A stretch of DNA of 64,000 nt, taken from Todiramphus chloris collaris (lineage: Eukaryota > Chordata > Aves > Coraciiformes > Alcedinidae). Position numbers and translations under genes: made by a program. The DNA lies in NCBI GenBank assembly GCA_025345505.1, contig JANVCC010000064.1, positions 4,015,693 through 4,079,692 of the forward strand, written 5' to 3'. A model generated the notes under the pieces. The model made no database searches. It saw only the letters and a program-made list of their open reading frames with translations, and had not been told where the DNA came from. The first letter of the stretch is position 1, and every line of letters starts with the position of its first letter. Below are positions 1-13,144 of this stretch, piece by piece.

Positions 1-10
1 CAGTGTTAAT

Positions 11-319
11 TTGTTTTTCTTTTTGGTTGGTTGTATTTCTTTTTGGTTGGTTGTATTTCTTTTTGGTTGGTTGTATTTATCTTCCATTGGTTGTATTTCT
101 CTTTGGTTGGTTGTATTTCTCTTCTGTTGGTTGCATTTCTCTTCCATTGGTTGTATTTCTCTTCTGTTGGTTGTATTTCTCTTCCGTTGGTTGTATTTCT
201 CTTCCATTGGTTGTATTTCTCTTCCGTTGGTTGTATCTCTCCTTCGTTGGTTGTATTTCTCCTTCGTTGGCTGTATTTCTCCTTTGTTGGTTGTATTTCT
301 CCTTCATTGGTTGTATTTC
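11..319. repeat. 20-bp minisatellite, about 15 copies
   Basis: The tract is built from a 20-bp unit containing GGTTGTATTTCT followed by a variable block. The register is exact, with three units per 60 bases. Variants are ordered along the array: TTTTGG-type units at the left, CTTCCATT or CTTCTGTT in the middle, and CCTTCGTT at the right. This suggests local duplication and homogenisation. Since 20 is not a multiple of 3 and the unit lacks stops in most frames, all three forward frames and one reverse frame stay open for 75 to 113 codons, giving a 20-residue repeating pattern rich in W, L, F, V and C. These frames follow from the repeat and are not good gene candidates. The left edge starts about 10 bases from the window end. 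Confidence 0.92.
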
Positions 320-1677
320 ACTGCACTTTATTAAGTTTTAGAGTGAAACTGGCACCTGACAAAATGATGTGAAGGACCTTGAAATGTGTCTTCCGTTTAG
401 GATGGGAAAAACTCTAATTCGAGTCTGTGGAGCTTCTACCTGCACGTTTCCTATGAATCTTTTTCCTCACCTTGTCGATGAGGAGCTTACATTTATGCAG
501 CAGCTTGGACCCAAGTGGCATTCGGAGTGCAGAGAGGTCTCTTCATCTGTCACTGAGGCACAGCAACCACATAACATTGCACAGACAGCGCTGCAAAATC
601 TCTAAGGGCAGGAAGGTCTGATACTTCACCCAGTTTGATGCTGGGGGTGAACTTAAAGAAATAGAAGGCCGTTACTGTAGCTGAAAAAGAACCAGAGCAC
701 CTGCACATAGAAAGCATCAGGAAGGCCTTGGGGACATGAAAAAAATCCCAATATTCTCTCCAAAAATGGCTACCTTAATTTATGCAGTCCCTTTCCCTAG
801 CAATAGGCAGAGTCATTGCTTTAGTACCTCCCAAGAGGAAGAAGATGCCTCCTGCAGAACTACGTGGCTGTATCTGCATCTGGGGAGGGTTTGCTATAAT
901 TGCCTTTCATGTGGCCAGTTACAGTTTAAGCCAGAAGCAGTACTTCTTGTCTGAAGAAGCAAACCACAGATTTTCCAAAGCAAACTCCTCATTTTTATTT
1001 ATTTAATTATTTATTTATCCTTTTAATTTCAGAAGATGTAAATCACGTCTTTCTCACTCAAAAGGCCATTTCTCATTTCTGTTCCTGCCATTTTTCACTG
1101 AAAGCACCTGTAAAGTCCCTTGCAGACAAGCGTGTTGCACGGTATCCACCAGGGTATGAAAATCATTAAATTTGTGCTCTCCCCCTTTCCCCAGTCTCGT
1201 CTGGTGCAGAGCACAGTGAGCCCTTGTCAGCAGAGGAGCACACAATAGCATTCGGATAATTAGAATAGCCATATGCAGTGGCAAATGGGATTCGTGGTAA
1301 GCAGAATGTAATTGTGTACCCTGGAATTTGAACCATATCCAAATACTCTTATTCAGATAATCAAATCTGGTTAAACTCCTAAAAGGCAGATAAATAACTA
1401 TTTCAGCAATCTGATTTTTTTTTTTTCCCCCTCTTTATTTACTTCTAATCAGTAAGGGAGAAAAGGAGAGGATGTTCTTAGGGAAGGAATCCAAGACTAA
1501 GTGAGACACCTGCTCTTGAGCCAGGATGTCCCCATAACTTAGAAGCATTACATAAGTACTGTTAGCCACAGTGGTCTGAAGGAGGAGGAGAGGGGATGTG
1601 CTCCAGCTGGACTGCAGAGCCTTTGGTTGTCGATGTGCAGTGTCATGATGAAATACAGCCCCACCAGGCCACCTTGG
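320..1677. other. Unique non-coding stretch, probably host-gene intron
   Basis: No gene, hairpin or clear repeat is visible. Open frames are short (under 115 codons), lack family resemblance and overlap on both strands. A T-rich run occurs near 1414-1426. Confidence 0.5.
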
Positions 1678-1995
1678 AATCATAGAATCATAGAATGGTA
1701 GGGGTTGGAAGGGACCTCTGAAGATCGTCAGGTCCAGCCCCACAGCAGGATCACCCAGGGCAGCCCACACAGGAACAGATCCAGGAGGGTCTTGAAAGTC
1801 TCCAGAGAAGGAGACTCCACAGCCTCTCTGGGCAGCCTGGGCCAGGCTCTGGCACTCTCACCGTGAAGATGTTTTTCCTCACGTTAAGGTGGAACTTCCT
1901 GTGTTTCAGCTTGTGACCATTACCTCTTGTCCTATCCCAGGGCACCACTGAAAAGAGACTGGCCCCTTCTACTTGACCCCCACCCTGCAGAAGTA
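1678..1995 (-). mobile_element. CR1 LINE fragment, 3' end, 5'-truncated
   Basis: On the plus strand it opens with CATAGAAT repeated twice (1681-1696), then AATGG and GGTTGGAAGGGACCTCTG. This is the reverse complement of the avian CR1 3' terminus, which ends in tandem ATTCTATG octamers rather than a poly-A tail. Further in are typical CR1 3'-end words: TCTCTGGGCAGCCTGGGCCAG, read in parts near 1821-1840, and the block around CTCTTGTCCTATCCCAGG near 1925-1942. At about 318 bp this is a usual truncated copy. It contains the 3' untranslated part and perhaps a trace of the reverse transcriptase end, with no functional open frame. The right boundary is approximate because similarity fades after about 1990. 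Confidence 0.9.
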
Positions 1996-4900
1996 GCACC
2001 AAGGTTTGGCATGGCATCCTGGCAATCACCTATGTTCCTGTACTTTTCAGTGCGCATGTGAAACCAGCCTTGGCTTTGGGTCCTTACTGTGCTGTGCAGG
2101 ATCTTGAGAAAGAGCATTCAACCTGTGCTCGCTGAGCTTCACACCAAAAGCAGAAGGCACGGCTCTACCACAGAGCAGGCCCAGGCTAAGCAAAAAAAAC
2201 TGGGTTTTGGGGTCATTTAGAGTCATCAGCCTTGCAGCCCTTGCTAGCTAGTCCTATCTTGCCCACCGGCATCCCTGATCCACACCTAGACCCAGCACAG
2301 AGCAGCAATGTCGTGTGTTGTCTAACCCAGAGCTGATGCTGTGCTCCAGCTGCTGACAAAAAACTCTGTGTGGTTCAGGAGTGAGAGCGTGGCTACCCTT
2401 CCCCTAAAAAGCACCAGATACTGAAATGCAATATTGAGTAAATCTTTGGATTGCTGTAACTCTTGCTAAGAGTTAAGGCAGACACCATTTCTGTAATGTG
2501 TTGAAAAATGTTGGAGAGCTTTCAAAATATTTACTTGCTCTGGATTTCAGCTGAGCCCAGATGAGACTTTTTTCCTTATTTTGCAGACTCTTGAAGTTCC
2601 AGCCCTGCTTAGCCTGTCTGCCAGTCTTCTAGGAGAGCTCTCTGAGCTAGAGTAAGCCTTTGAACCTCTTGAGGTTCTTCATCACAACCAAAACGTAATA
2701 ACAGCATTTCATCAAGTAAAGCTGAATGAGTGAGATGACCAGGAATCGTTTCCATTGTAAAGTCTCTTCTGTCTGAGGTTTATGAGAGTCAGCTGTAAAA
2801 AAGATCACTCCAGGCTGAAATTCAGCAAACAAGATTTCAGACCTCAAACTGGAACAATATCATTTGTGGGTTTTGGTATTTATTTTTTTTCTCAATGACT
2901 TAAGGAAATATGTTTGCTTCATGAGTATTTTTGGCTTTCCACCCCCTCCTTGTCTAGCCCTGCAGTAGCCTGCCTGGGATCTGAAAGTGAAGGTGGGTTC
3001 TTCCATCTTCTACATCATTCATAGCAATGAAGATTCAGAGCCAAATCTCAGCCGATGATTTTGCTGATGATAATAGCAAAACAGAATTCAGCTTTCTTGA
3101 CCACATCTGTACTGAATTCCCATTGCTGGAATCCTTACTGCCTTGTTCGTATCTGTACAGTCAACAGGAGTGGTCTGTAAATGTACACAAAGTCTGGTAT
3201 AGCTGCAGGGAATTAATACATGAGTCACTGTTTACAGAGTCATTATTTGGGAATATTCTGCCCTCTAAAACCCTGCCTTTCTGTGGATCATGACTGAATT
3301 GCTGCTTTGCATTGAAGCATGTTTTAAAAGAATGGGATATTCCCACCATTCAGTCCTCAAAAATCAGTTCGGGGTTTGAACTGTCTCCTCATTCATGGGG
3401 AAATTAAATATAAATTTGAATTTGTGTAGTGTAGGGGAAGCAGGTTTCTGAATTCCTCACTCGACTGAAGTCTGTGAAGGGAACAGTAAAATGTGTGATG
3501 CTTCTGCACAACTTCCTAGTCTAGACTAAAGCTTGCACCTTGATCTAGTATCTTCAGAGATCAGTGCCACAGACTGTTGTTAACTCCAGAGATGGAAACC
3601 CTACTTCTGTCTGGGAAGAACTGCTCCCTGCAATGACATTTCCTCTCCAGTTGAAAGCAAGTGTTCCCTGAACACGAGCTCCCTTGTCTCTGTGGTAAGA
3701 CAGCAGTCTTTTTCACATTTACATCAGCCACTGTATTTCAGAAATCAGAGGGTTACACGAAATTAAAGGGCACACTTTTTTTATTACATTGTTGCTTGAA
3801 GCTAAAACGAGCTGGGCTGGGACAGAGATTTCCTTTTATCCACAGGAGTGTGAAATAATTTCTGTAATGCTGAAGAAGCAAGAGGCCTAAAAGGGTTCAG
3901 GAGCAATAGGTGCTGGGGCGCGTGAACTCGTATAGGAACACACAGCTCTACATGTGAGATGTATACTACAATATTCAACAGGAACTTTGATGATGTCAAT
4001 ACATATCGTAATTGAACCTTGTCATTAAACTACATACTTACCCTAATTATATAATTATGTATGATTGTACTCATCGAGTAAAGACATAATTGACAAAAAA
4101 AAAAAATCACCAGAAAATAAACATGGAGATTTGTGCCAACGGAAGAAAGTGTCCTATGAGACTCACTAGTGATGTGAATCTCCTGCTCTCCTCCCAAAAG
4201 AAGTGTTTGCAGGACATAGCTAGTTACCAAAGAGCCAGGCACTGAGAGATGTGAAGCTGCAGAAGTGATGGTAATTAGATGACTCCTGTTTTAATATTTG
4301 ATCTCGATCTCTAAACTCAGTATTTCATGTCAGTAATAGCAGCAGATATTCTAATTGGTGGAATGACTAGATGCATGGCAATTTTTTTTTCTGCTTGAAA
4401 TTACAGTTCCTCGGGGATGCAAATACACTTTCATCTGTCCAAGCTTCATCTGAGCTTAAAGCAGTGGGGACAAAATACCTGTAATTCTGAAGCCAAACCC
4501 TCATAAATGGGGAAAAAAATTACCAGGATAATCTGTGCAGAAGGCTGTGAAGGTGTCTAAGAATTGACCAGAGGGTGAGCTAGGTATCAGACCCTGGGAC
4601 AGAAACTGCTGTAGTGTTTAGAAGGTATCTTAGAGTCTCTTTGCATCAGTCTTTAAGGCGAGTACAGGTTGCATACCGGTCCACAAAAAGACTTGCTTAT
4701 TGCCATCACATTTGTGCAGAGAAGTGCTGGCATATGTGGGAACTTGGATGAGAATATTTCCTCAGTGAGGACCTTCTCCTGGCAGTTTGTGCTTGGACAC
4801 TGCCGTGGCACCTTGGAGCAGGTCTTGGTGCTTGCAGTGGAAGCATGTGTGTGCCAAGAGGGGCACAGCTCCCGGGCTCAATATAGCGACGGGGGAGGGA

Positions 4901-7091
4901 GCGAGAATGCTCCTTGAATGAGTGCCAGCACGGAGCTGACAGCTCAAGGATTTGTAAATGTGGTGATGAAGAGAAAGTTGAAGTTGTGATGGAAGAGCAG
5001 CAAGGAGAGGTGGCGAGTCATGAACAAAACAGTCACCGTGGCATTTGCCAACCTGAGAAAAATTCAGGTTATTTAGGCGCAAGTTGAGAGTAAGGAATTT
5101 TTTGGTAAGGATTTTTCCATTGTAATATGTCTATGAAAGGACCTTTCCTGACTTGAGGACACAGATGAAACAAGACACTTTTTCTCCACTTTCCATTTTA
5201 GAGCAAATTATTGGAGAGTTTTTTGCTCAGCTCTGCTTCTAACTACCTGCTCTGCAGGGGATGCTGCTGTTAGTGCAATGGTGATGTTAACTGAACTTTC
5301 CTTAACTGAACTTGTCAGATACAGATAATTTTTAAAGTGTTTTGAATTATATAATATCTAACATACGTAACAAGATTGAGACGCAGGAAGATACTTCCCA
5401 AGATGAGTAGTAGAAAAAATGAGTAGCCATATGATGCAGAAATGGTTTTGTTTATAGCTGCAGAATATGAAACAGGACATTTTCAAAGTCTGAAGAGGGG
5501 TTATGTCTCCTCCATCTCGCAGAAATTACATGGGCCTTGAGATGTTCCATCACCCTGAATGAGCACAGAGGTTCATTGGCTTCCATAGAGCTACATTAGT
5601 TACATCACTGGATTTCATGTCAGAGGACAGATGTTCAGTGCACAAAAATGATGATGCGTCAAGGAATTGGGTTGGTTTCAGGATGCTTTTAGGCAGCAGT
5701 AAAGCTCCTGGTTAGAGTACAGGGCCAGAGAGCTGTGGTTTCCTTATCCAGATTTGTGGTTGGATCCTTGTTCTCTCTAATGAAGTGATTCACTGTTAGG
5801 GTGCTGTACCGTGCTGTTAACTAAAATAATATGTTGTATTTCCACAGAGCCTATCAGGTCAACGTAAACTTTACTGAATGTGGAGTGGCATTAGAAATGC
5901 ACTGATACCATCAAGACCATGTACATTTAAACCTTGCAGAAAGATTGGTGGGTGGGTTTGGTTCTGTTTTGTTTTGTTTTGTTTGGGGATTTGTTTTGTT
6001 TTGTTTTTCAAATACTCTTCTGCTGTTGCAAGCTGAATTCTGAAGAGTGGTACGATTTCTCACCTTCTGCCGTTATTTCTAAGTCAAGCTTTGAATTTAA
6101 AGGTAGGGCACTGGCTTTTTTCATAACCAGCAATGCTACTTTATCCTCAGAAAATAGAAACAGCCAAGATGCCATCTATTCAGCACAGCTCAGCATTTGT
6201 TCATAGGGTCTGATTCCCTTGTAATCCCCTTCCAGCATGGAGTGGCTGTGCCTGATGATGCATTCACCTGAGAGGCAGGATCTTGGGACTGATTTCAGTT
6301 CCACTATCTGCAGTAGCGTATTTTAAGATGCTAATCCCTATTTGTAAGCCATAATAAATAGGCAGCATACTGCTTTAAGTAATACCTTGGTGGGTAGTGG
6401 GAATGAGTCACAATGATAACATCCTGGTTGTTTGACTGTGAACTAATACGAGTTAAAAATGTAACGCGTTCCTCGTTAAGGGAGCACCATCTTATTCTGA
6501 ATGCTGAGAGAAGCTCAGTGTTGCATTTCTAAAATCGTTAATCTTAACAAGGGATTGATGCAGAGGTAAAATTGACTTAAAACTTTCCACCCTTTCCGCA
6601 GTTCTTCTCTAATCCCACTTCTGCAGTCATCCTTTAAACATTCAGGGGCCGAGATGTACGTTCCAAGGTCAACGCTATACGTGTTCAAAAAAGCAAAAGA
6701 CGTGTTAGGAAAAGTTTCATCTTAAACCTTCTTTAAGTGCTTAAAAAAAAAACTTAAAAAAATGTATGTGTGTATTCTGTGCTGTAGTGCAGATGCATCT
6801 GTTTTGGAGGGGGAAAAGTATTTTTTTTGACCAGGGACAAAATTCCTTCACGTGTGAAAAGTGACCATGAACTTATCTATATCTAGCAGTAATAACCATG
6901 GTTTATTGTGTCTTACCTGTTAACATATGCAGTGTGGGGAGCTGCATTTGGTGTCTTTTCACCAGCAAAGCATTTATTACTTCTAAATTAGTGCACGGAG
7001 AACTTTGAGGCCTTTTTTTAACTAGAAACCCTGACATTATGTCGGCCGTGAAGTGGTGGGTAGCTTTCAGCATTTTTGACTGCATGCATCC
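1996..7091. other. Unique non-coding stretch upstream of let-7a-2, without miR-100
   Basis: I read both strands for the miR-100 mature arm (core CCCGTAGATCCGAAC) and its star arm and found neither. Open frames are all at most 106 codons and random in character. The only clear repeat is the TTTTG tract near 5965-6009. The stretch is most likely an intron of the host transcript between miR-100 and let-7a-2. Confidence 0.55.
5965..6009. repeat. (TTTTG)n simple repeat, interrupted
   Basis: Two runs of TTTTG units are separated by GGGGAT. It is an ordinary microsatellite in intronic DNA. Confidence 0.85.
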
Positions 7092-7163
7092 AGGTTGAGG
7101 TAGTAGGTTGTATAGTTTAGAATTACACCAAGGGAGATAACTGTACAACCTCCTAGCTTTCCT
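7092..7163 (+). ncRNA. MIRLET7A2: let-7a-2 microRNA precursor
   Basis: The 5p arm at 7096-7117 is identical to mature let-7a (seed GAGGTAG at 7097-7103). The 3p arm at 7141-7162 reads as let-7a-2-3p with one change. The terminal loop (TAGAATTACACCAAGGG...) distinguishes the let-7a-2 paralogue from let-7a-1 and a-3. The loop keeps GGAG at 7133-7136, the LIN28 zinc-knuckle target. A CNNC motif (CGGC, 7180-7183) sits 18 nt past the 3p end, as expected for SRSF3-aided Drosha cutting. Relative to the human hairpin as I recall it, there are two changes: C for U in the loop at 7128, and A for G at 7148, which turns a G-U wobble into an A-U pair. Mature let-7a represses targets such as LIN28, HMGA2 and RAS mRNAs through the Argonaute complex. 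Confidence 0.97.
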
Positions 7164-8235
7164 TGGGTCTTGCACAGAACGGCGTGATGAGCGACCATAA
7201 TTCCTCAGCAATGTTTGCTCGGGACACGTGGAAGAGAAAAGAGCAGGTAAGATGAGCTGGAAAATCCTTTTATTTTCTTCTGCCTCTCTAGAACTTCAGA
7301 AACGTTCATTCTCTTGGCATTTTTTCTTTTTTTCTTTTTTTTTTTTTCACCTCTTGGTGCTATATTATTGAGTATTTAGCAAATTCAGTGGACTAGTAAT
7401 GCTTGCCTTCCTTTATTAACATTCAAGCAGCGCAATGTGTAACATTCCTAAAAAGCACCATGGCAACCTATCAGTGTTATTGCCTTCGCGGTCAGCAATC
7501 CGAAGTCTCCAAAGGTAACGTGAAAAACATCCTGACTGGTTATCTGCTGCTGAGATGTGTAAGCAGGTTTCCCTTTCCACGAGTCTTTGGCGGGTTGGGT
7601 TAGTTCTACGCTTAGGAGTTAAACAAGGCTGTGCCCTGTAGCAGTATGAGACCTGGCACACTCATTGTCTCTCAGGAAGCGTAGGAGGCTGGTGCTGATG
7701 CTGCCAGATAAAGCCTGTAAGGGGTTTTGTGAAAGTACCTAAATCTACACAGTCCTCGGGAGAGCTGCACTTAGGGAATATCCATCAGTGATTACAGTCA
7801 GCTAAAACGGTGATTCTTCAGGGTTTTTTCCCCCCCCCAAGGCTAGTACAGTCAGGAGGGTGAAAGGCTGATGCTCCTGGACGCATCCAATAGAGGTGGT
7901 TTGCTTCTCCCTCCCAGCAGTCTGGATTAAGGAGAATGGACACATGGCCAGCCAGCAATTCTGGGCAAAATCCACATTTCTAACATGTCTTGAGTGTATA
8001 AAATGCAAGGAGTACACCAAATATACCTAGCTGCTATTGAAATCTACGGGTTTATTTGCCCAAGTATTTGAGGCCTGAAAATCCCTCTGAAAAACTCTGG
8101 GATTTTTCTGGTAAACGCTAGAGTCAAGATCTTCACCTTGGCAGTGTGCAGGGCTCAGGTCCCTGGGCAGCTTGGATGAAGATGGTGGCTGTAACGCATG
8201 AGCAGACACCAGAACCTGAGCTTTGTTATCTCTTT

Positions 8236-8286
8236 TGTCTGTATATATGACTTGTCTGTATATATGACTTGTCTGTATATATGACT
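8236..8286. repeat. 17-bp tandem repeat, 3 exact copies
   Basis: The unit TGTCTGTATATATGACT occurs three times without change, at 8236-8252, 8253-8269 and 8270-8286. Perfect identity implies a recent slippage event. Confidence 0.95.
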
Positions 8287-9335
8287 AACTCTGGCAACAG
8301 TTTTTGAGCTCCCAGAAAGGAGAGACTGTTTGCTAGTGGGTGAACTTTCTAAGTGAATAAAAGTAGAGGGCAGGCACAGAGTTCATTGTGTTAGGATGAT
8401 CTAAATGTGTGAAAATGATAACAATATTTTGAGGTATCTAAATAATCCAGATTTTTATTATTTTCTCGTAAAATAGCACTTAAAAACTCCTCTATCTGCA
8501 AATCCTTGCTTGCTGCGTGCAAAGAGAAGCTGCTGGTTTTGCAAGTGTTACCCAGTGCTCAACTATTAGTTATTCAAAGACTGGATTAGTGGGATTTAAT
8601 TTCATCTCATTTTCAAAGAGGTTATAGATATCGCTAGCATGGTTTATAACTCTGCAGTTCCTTAGGACAAGGCAAGTATCCAGGCTAACACAACGCTGCT
8701 TCTGTTTCGTGAAGGTGCATGCATGAAACGCATGCAGGTAGTTAAAAAAAACAACCAAAAAAAAAAAAAAAAAAGGAATCTCTTTGGCACATTTTAGGCA
8801 CTACCTTATTTCCCCCCGATAAATCTTTTTGCAGATGGAAGTGCAAATTTCCAGCTGTAAATCCACAACGTGCATTGACTCACATCCAATGCAGAGCTGG
8901 TCCATAAGGGTTGATTTTTTTTTTTTTAACCTATTTGGTGCTTCTCTAGGAATAGCTTTATGAATGGATGGTAATAACTCCCAAATAAGAACAGTCCCTA
9001 TTCTTTTTTTTTTTTTTTTTTGGTGTTAGTATTTTAGGTCTGCTTTGCAAAGGTACAAGGGAACTTCATAAGGTTTAAAAATAGGGGTTGTTTATACTAA
9101 CGCACGCATTTATGGCTACCAAACTTAACTTTATGTTAAGTAGATTAATGATATGGTATGTAAAGCAAATTACCTTCTTGCTCCAAAGAACAGGGAATAA
9201 TAAAAAGGAGAATGGTCAATGGTACATTGCAGTTGACAATGAAGTTAATTCAATGTGCACATTTTTCTTCTGAACAAAATAGCATTCCAGCTCTCCCCCT
9301 GACGAGAGGAATGTATTGTCAATTAATTAGACTTC

Positions 9336-9455
9336 CATCATATGTCCTCGGATGCCCTTCTATCATATGCCTTCCATATGTCCTTATGTCATATGCCTTC
9401 CATATGCCCTCTGTGTAATTAAGCTTCTATCATATGGCTTCTATCATATGCCATT
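9336..9455. repeat. Degenerate tandem repeat rich in CATATG
   Basis: Seven CATATG hexamers lie within 112 bp (starts at 9339, 9364, 9375, 9390, 9401, 9431, 9445). Most sit in a CTTC(TAT)CATATGCC-like unit of variable length. CATATG is also an E-box, so the cluster could bind bHLH factors, but the repetitive origin is the simpler explanation. Confidence 0.7.
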
Positions 9456-12400
9456 TAAATAGACTTCCAGGAGAACACGGCAGTGTTACAATTATGGACC
9501 TTTTGCAATGAGTGAAGGAACAACTCATGAGCTGTAGATTAAAAGAAGAGGAAGCGAAAGGAAGGTGGCTCATCCTGAACAGTTCCTTAAATCGCCAGTT
9601 TTGTTTCTCTCAGCTTGGTCAATGAATGGACAAAAGTGTCCTATTTTCTTTGTTTTCCATTACTGTTCCATTCCTAGTTTTTATTCAGTTAAGCCAGAGA
9701 TAGCAACTGGTTTTCAGAGAACATTTCCACTGGAATGTAAAATGAAAAAGAAACAAGCCACCTCCCAGAAAATTGTTTGTCCTGTGATAATGCAATGTAA
9801 ACTTTGATCTTATTTTTGTCCCCTGAAGTCTGTAACATAAAGCAATGTACTAGAAATACCATGGTGAGAGAATTAATGAAAATGAGATGGTACGCTTTAC
9901 TTAAGCACACATCCCCATTCTCCCATATGGACAATGGGTGCAGATAGTATTGTGCTTTTCTTGGCATGGTGATTTCTTGGTAGAGTGTCTTAATGTACAA
10001 GAATATGTAGTGAAATGGATTCCAAATTTACTATGACTTATTAAGGATAAAGACCAAAAATAGGCACTGATGCTTATATACGTAATGAAAAAAACTGCAA
10101 GCATGTGAGGAATGATGAGGTCTTGGAATGGTTTCCAATAAAAAGACAGCTAGTGTGCTCATTTGCCTTATGTACACCCGTGTATCTGTGCCTTCTTCTG
10201 AGACTGTTTTCTAATCCAAATCAGATTTGATAGAGGAGCAGTGACTTCTGAGACTATTCTGTTCCAGGAAGCTTTACAGAAATTACAGAAATCACAGCCA
10301 TATATCCAGCAATCAGGAAGAAGACTGAAAGGACAAAGAGAAGGTAAAGCAGAGCCTTATGTGCTGAGGTGTTCAAACTATAAAATGGAGAGCAGTTTGT
10401 AGCATATGGCAGTTTACCTGGATTACCTGCATTGAATGAAGTCATGAGAACAGTTCAAACAGATTTGCACTGGCTGGTAACCAGCGTGTCCCTGAAGACA
10501 CTAGTTGCTAGAGCATGCTAAAACCCATACCATCATGACTTCACTGCTATTTTTATGTGCTCTGCCTAGATTAAGCTAGAATTTACCCAACAATAGCCCT
10601 ATAATTTGCTGCGTAGGCACACTGCTAGCCCCTATTTGTTACGTAGATAGATACAATCCTGAAAGATAGGTGACAGGTCTTATTTTAGCTTAATCTTTGT
10701 GTTTTCAACTCAATTCTCATTAAAAAAAAAACAAACAAACCCACACACACAAAATAGAACCAGTCCATCTGCAAGCTCTAAGTCATTAGGGAAATCATGT
10801 AGTGATCCTGCACCATCATTGGGTCGCTGTACCACAGTAGTAACCTGCATGTGAAGGGAAGCCTTTAAGCCCCTTGAAGTGTACCACTGAAATCATCTGT
10901 CAAGAATAACTACTCAAGTGTTATGTTCAGAATTTTTTTACTTGATTTTTTTTTTCTGGTTTGCTGGGCAGCAAAAAAATACTTGCAATAGTGCACCATG
11001 GCAACTTCTGCTTCTGTGTTTCCACATGGCTATGATACTTGTGAAAGGTGGCAGCTCAACAGCCTTGAAGAACGAGGAGCTCACTTATCCACAAAACTGA
11101 GGATGCCTGATGGCTCATGACCTCCTAAGTGTCTTCTAACGATTCTGTTGTGCTGCCTCCCAGTTCTCCTTGGAGAGGGCCAGCCTGTGAGAGTGAGAAA
11201 GCTGAGGCGAGGGCTGTTTCCTGGGACCTGAACGTTGCTCCTGTGGCAAGGAGGCTGAAACTCAGAAACTTTCACCATTAGAGGCATTTTTGTGTGGGTG
11301 TTTTGTTTTTTTTCTTTTTTTTTTTTTTTTAGAAAACAATGCGTTTCATCTATTTCCACACCCAGCTGAAACTATGCTGCAACACTTCTGCTGCTAAATC
11401 AGATGCATTAAGTACAGTCAAATTTGTACATAAAAGTTTTGTAAGAACTGGGATGAAATAGAAAGGAATGCCAGAATGACTCATTGTTTAATGAATAAGG
11501 CCCTAAGTGTTCTATTGATGCCATTTATAAATCTGTATAAAATGTATAGAATTCATGTCATAACTGGAATTCCAAGCACAGCAACCTTGTGAGCTAAATT
11601 ATGATGATGATAGGGTACTGCACCAATTAATATGAATTCTAACACTCTTCTGCTTGAAAGCTGCTCAGCCAGTTAAAAATAAGACAATTTCATTACACAG
11701 ATTCAAAGCCCCCAGACCTCAGAAATGCTGCTACTCTCTCCTTTTGAAACGGTAAATTACCTAAGAAGGAAGATCTTTTTGTGTGTGTTAAGAGTCAAAA
11801 AGTATAACCTATAAGGGAAACAGATGTCCTTCCAATTAGATGTAGATATTGATTACAATGCACAGTGCAATTGGAAAGTAAAAGAATTAGCTCATATAGA
11901 CCAGCTCAATATTTGGAACTTCTCTATTGGAAATGAGTACTCGATGAGGCCAGAGCAGGGATCTGAACACACATCTCTTCTTGACTAACTCTTTCCTCCT
12001 CGTTTTACTTTTCCCTGTCCATAGCTTGGTGGCTTAGATGTGAAACCAGGTGAAATTCAACATTTCCAGCGTGAGTTTTTGAGTTAAGTTCTATATCCAA
12101 TCTGACTTCAGTCAGAGACAAACTCATGTATGGGTGGTGCTGGGCTACCAGGATTTAACCTTGCATTAAAAGCTTCCAGTCTAAACTGGAACAGAAAGGA
12201 AATCTGATGTTTGGAAATTTCCCTTAGCAGAGGGAAAAGATCCAAAACTCCGAAAGATCCAAAATGTTTTATCTAGGGGGGAAAAAAAACCTAACAACCT
12301 CCTTTTTTCTTTCCATCTTTTTTAAACAAGGCAAAATTTCTAGTTGCCCTAACTCCTACCACTGATGCTCCAGGCAGTTCCACTTGCATATATTTAGATT

Positions 12401-13144
12401 TACATATTCAAAATATAAAATGTATTCTCCCTGAGCAAATAATTTTTTTTCCACGCAGTAGGGTGAAATTAGCCTCTGTGCAATGTCATGGCCCTGTTTC
12501 TTGGTTAAATAAGTTCAAGAATCAGGTTTCTGGGGCAGATATGGAAAGATATTGAAATTCTGCATTCTGTGTTACACGGTGGCTCCTCCTTACCACCACC
12601 TCTCCCTGCTTCTTTAATTCACAGACAACAGCTTCCTCTCCAGTTAGGTGATCTGAGGTGTACAGCAACTGAAATACCACTGGCTAAAAATGTTCCAAGC
12701 ATTTATTTTCCAGCTGCTACTGCTGCTAAGGATGTAGTCACTTACCTGTAGGGGAAGAGGAGAAGGTAGGGTCTTACTGGTGGCTTCAGGAGACCTGCTG
12801 GAGCAGCTCCCTGGCTCCTCCCAGCCACCTCTCCAAGGACAACCACTTTTTCAGTAAAAAATCTCACCACACTCAAGATCCCTTCTAAGAACTGTTTAAG
12901 AGCAGTGTAGGTATAGCCAGTAGAGAGTCCTTGAGTCCTGTTTTCCATCTAGGTTCTTGTTAGGTTCCCACGTTCGGGTAGCCAGGTTACTGTGTCGTTC
13001 TGCAGAGGAGCAAATGCTGTGGTGCAGGGTTCTCCCTTTCCCCTTTCAGGTCATGGAGGATAGATCTGCTTCACGTGTGAGTCACCCTGCTGCCACTTTG
13101 CCTTCCACCTTTTGCCAAGGTCTGATGAGAAGGCTGTGATTTCT

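Noticed and set aside
3-372. Forward frames of 107-113 codons and a reverse frame of 76 codons near the left edge
   Set aside because: All arise from one 20-bp minisatellite; the same pattern is open in several frames at once, which real genes do not show.
1435-2117. Minus-strand frames over the CR1 copy
   Set aside because: They fall largely in the CR1 3' region and the flank; no reverse transcriptase motif is preserved.
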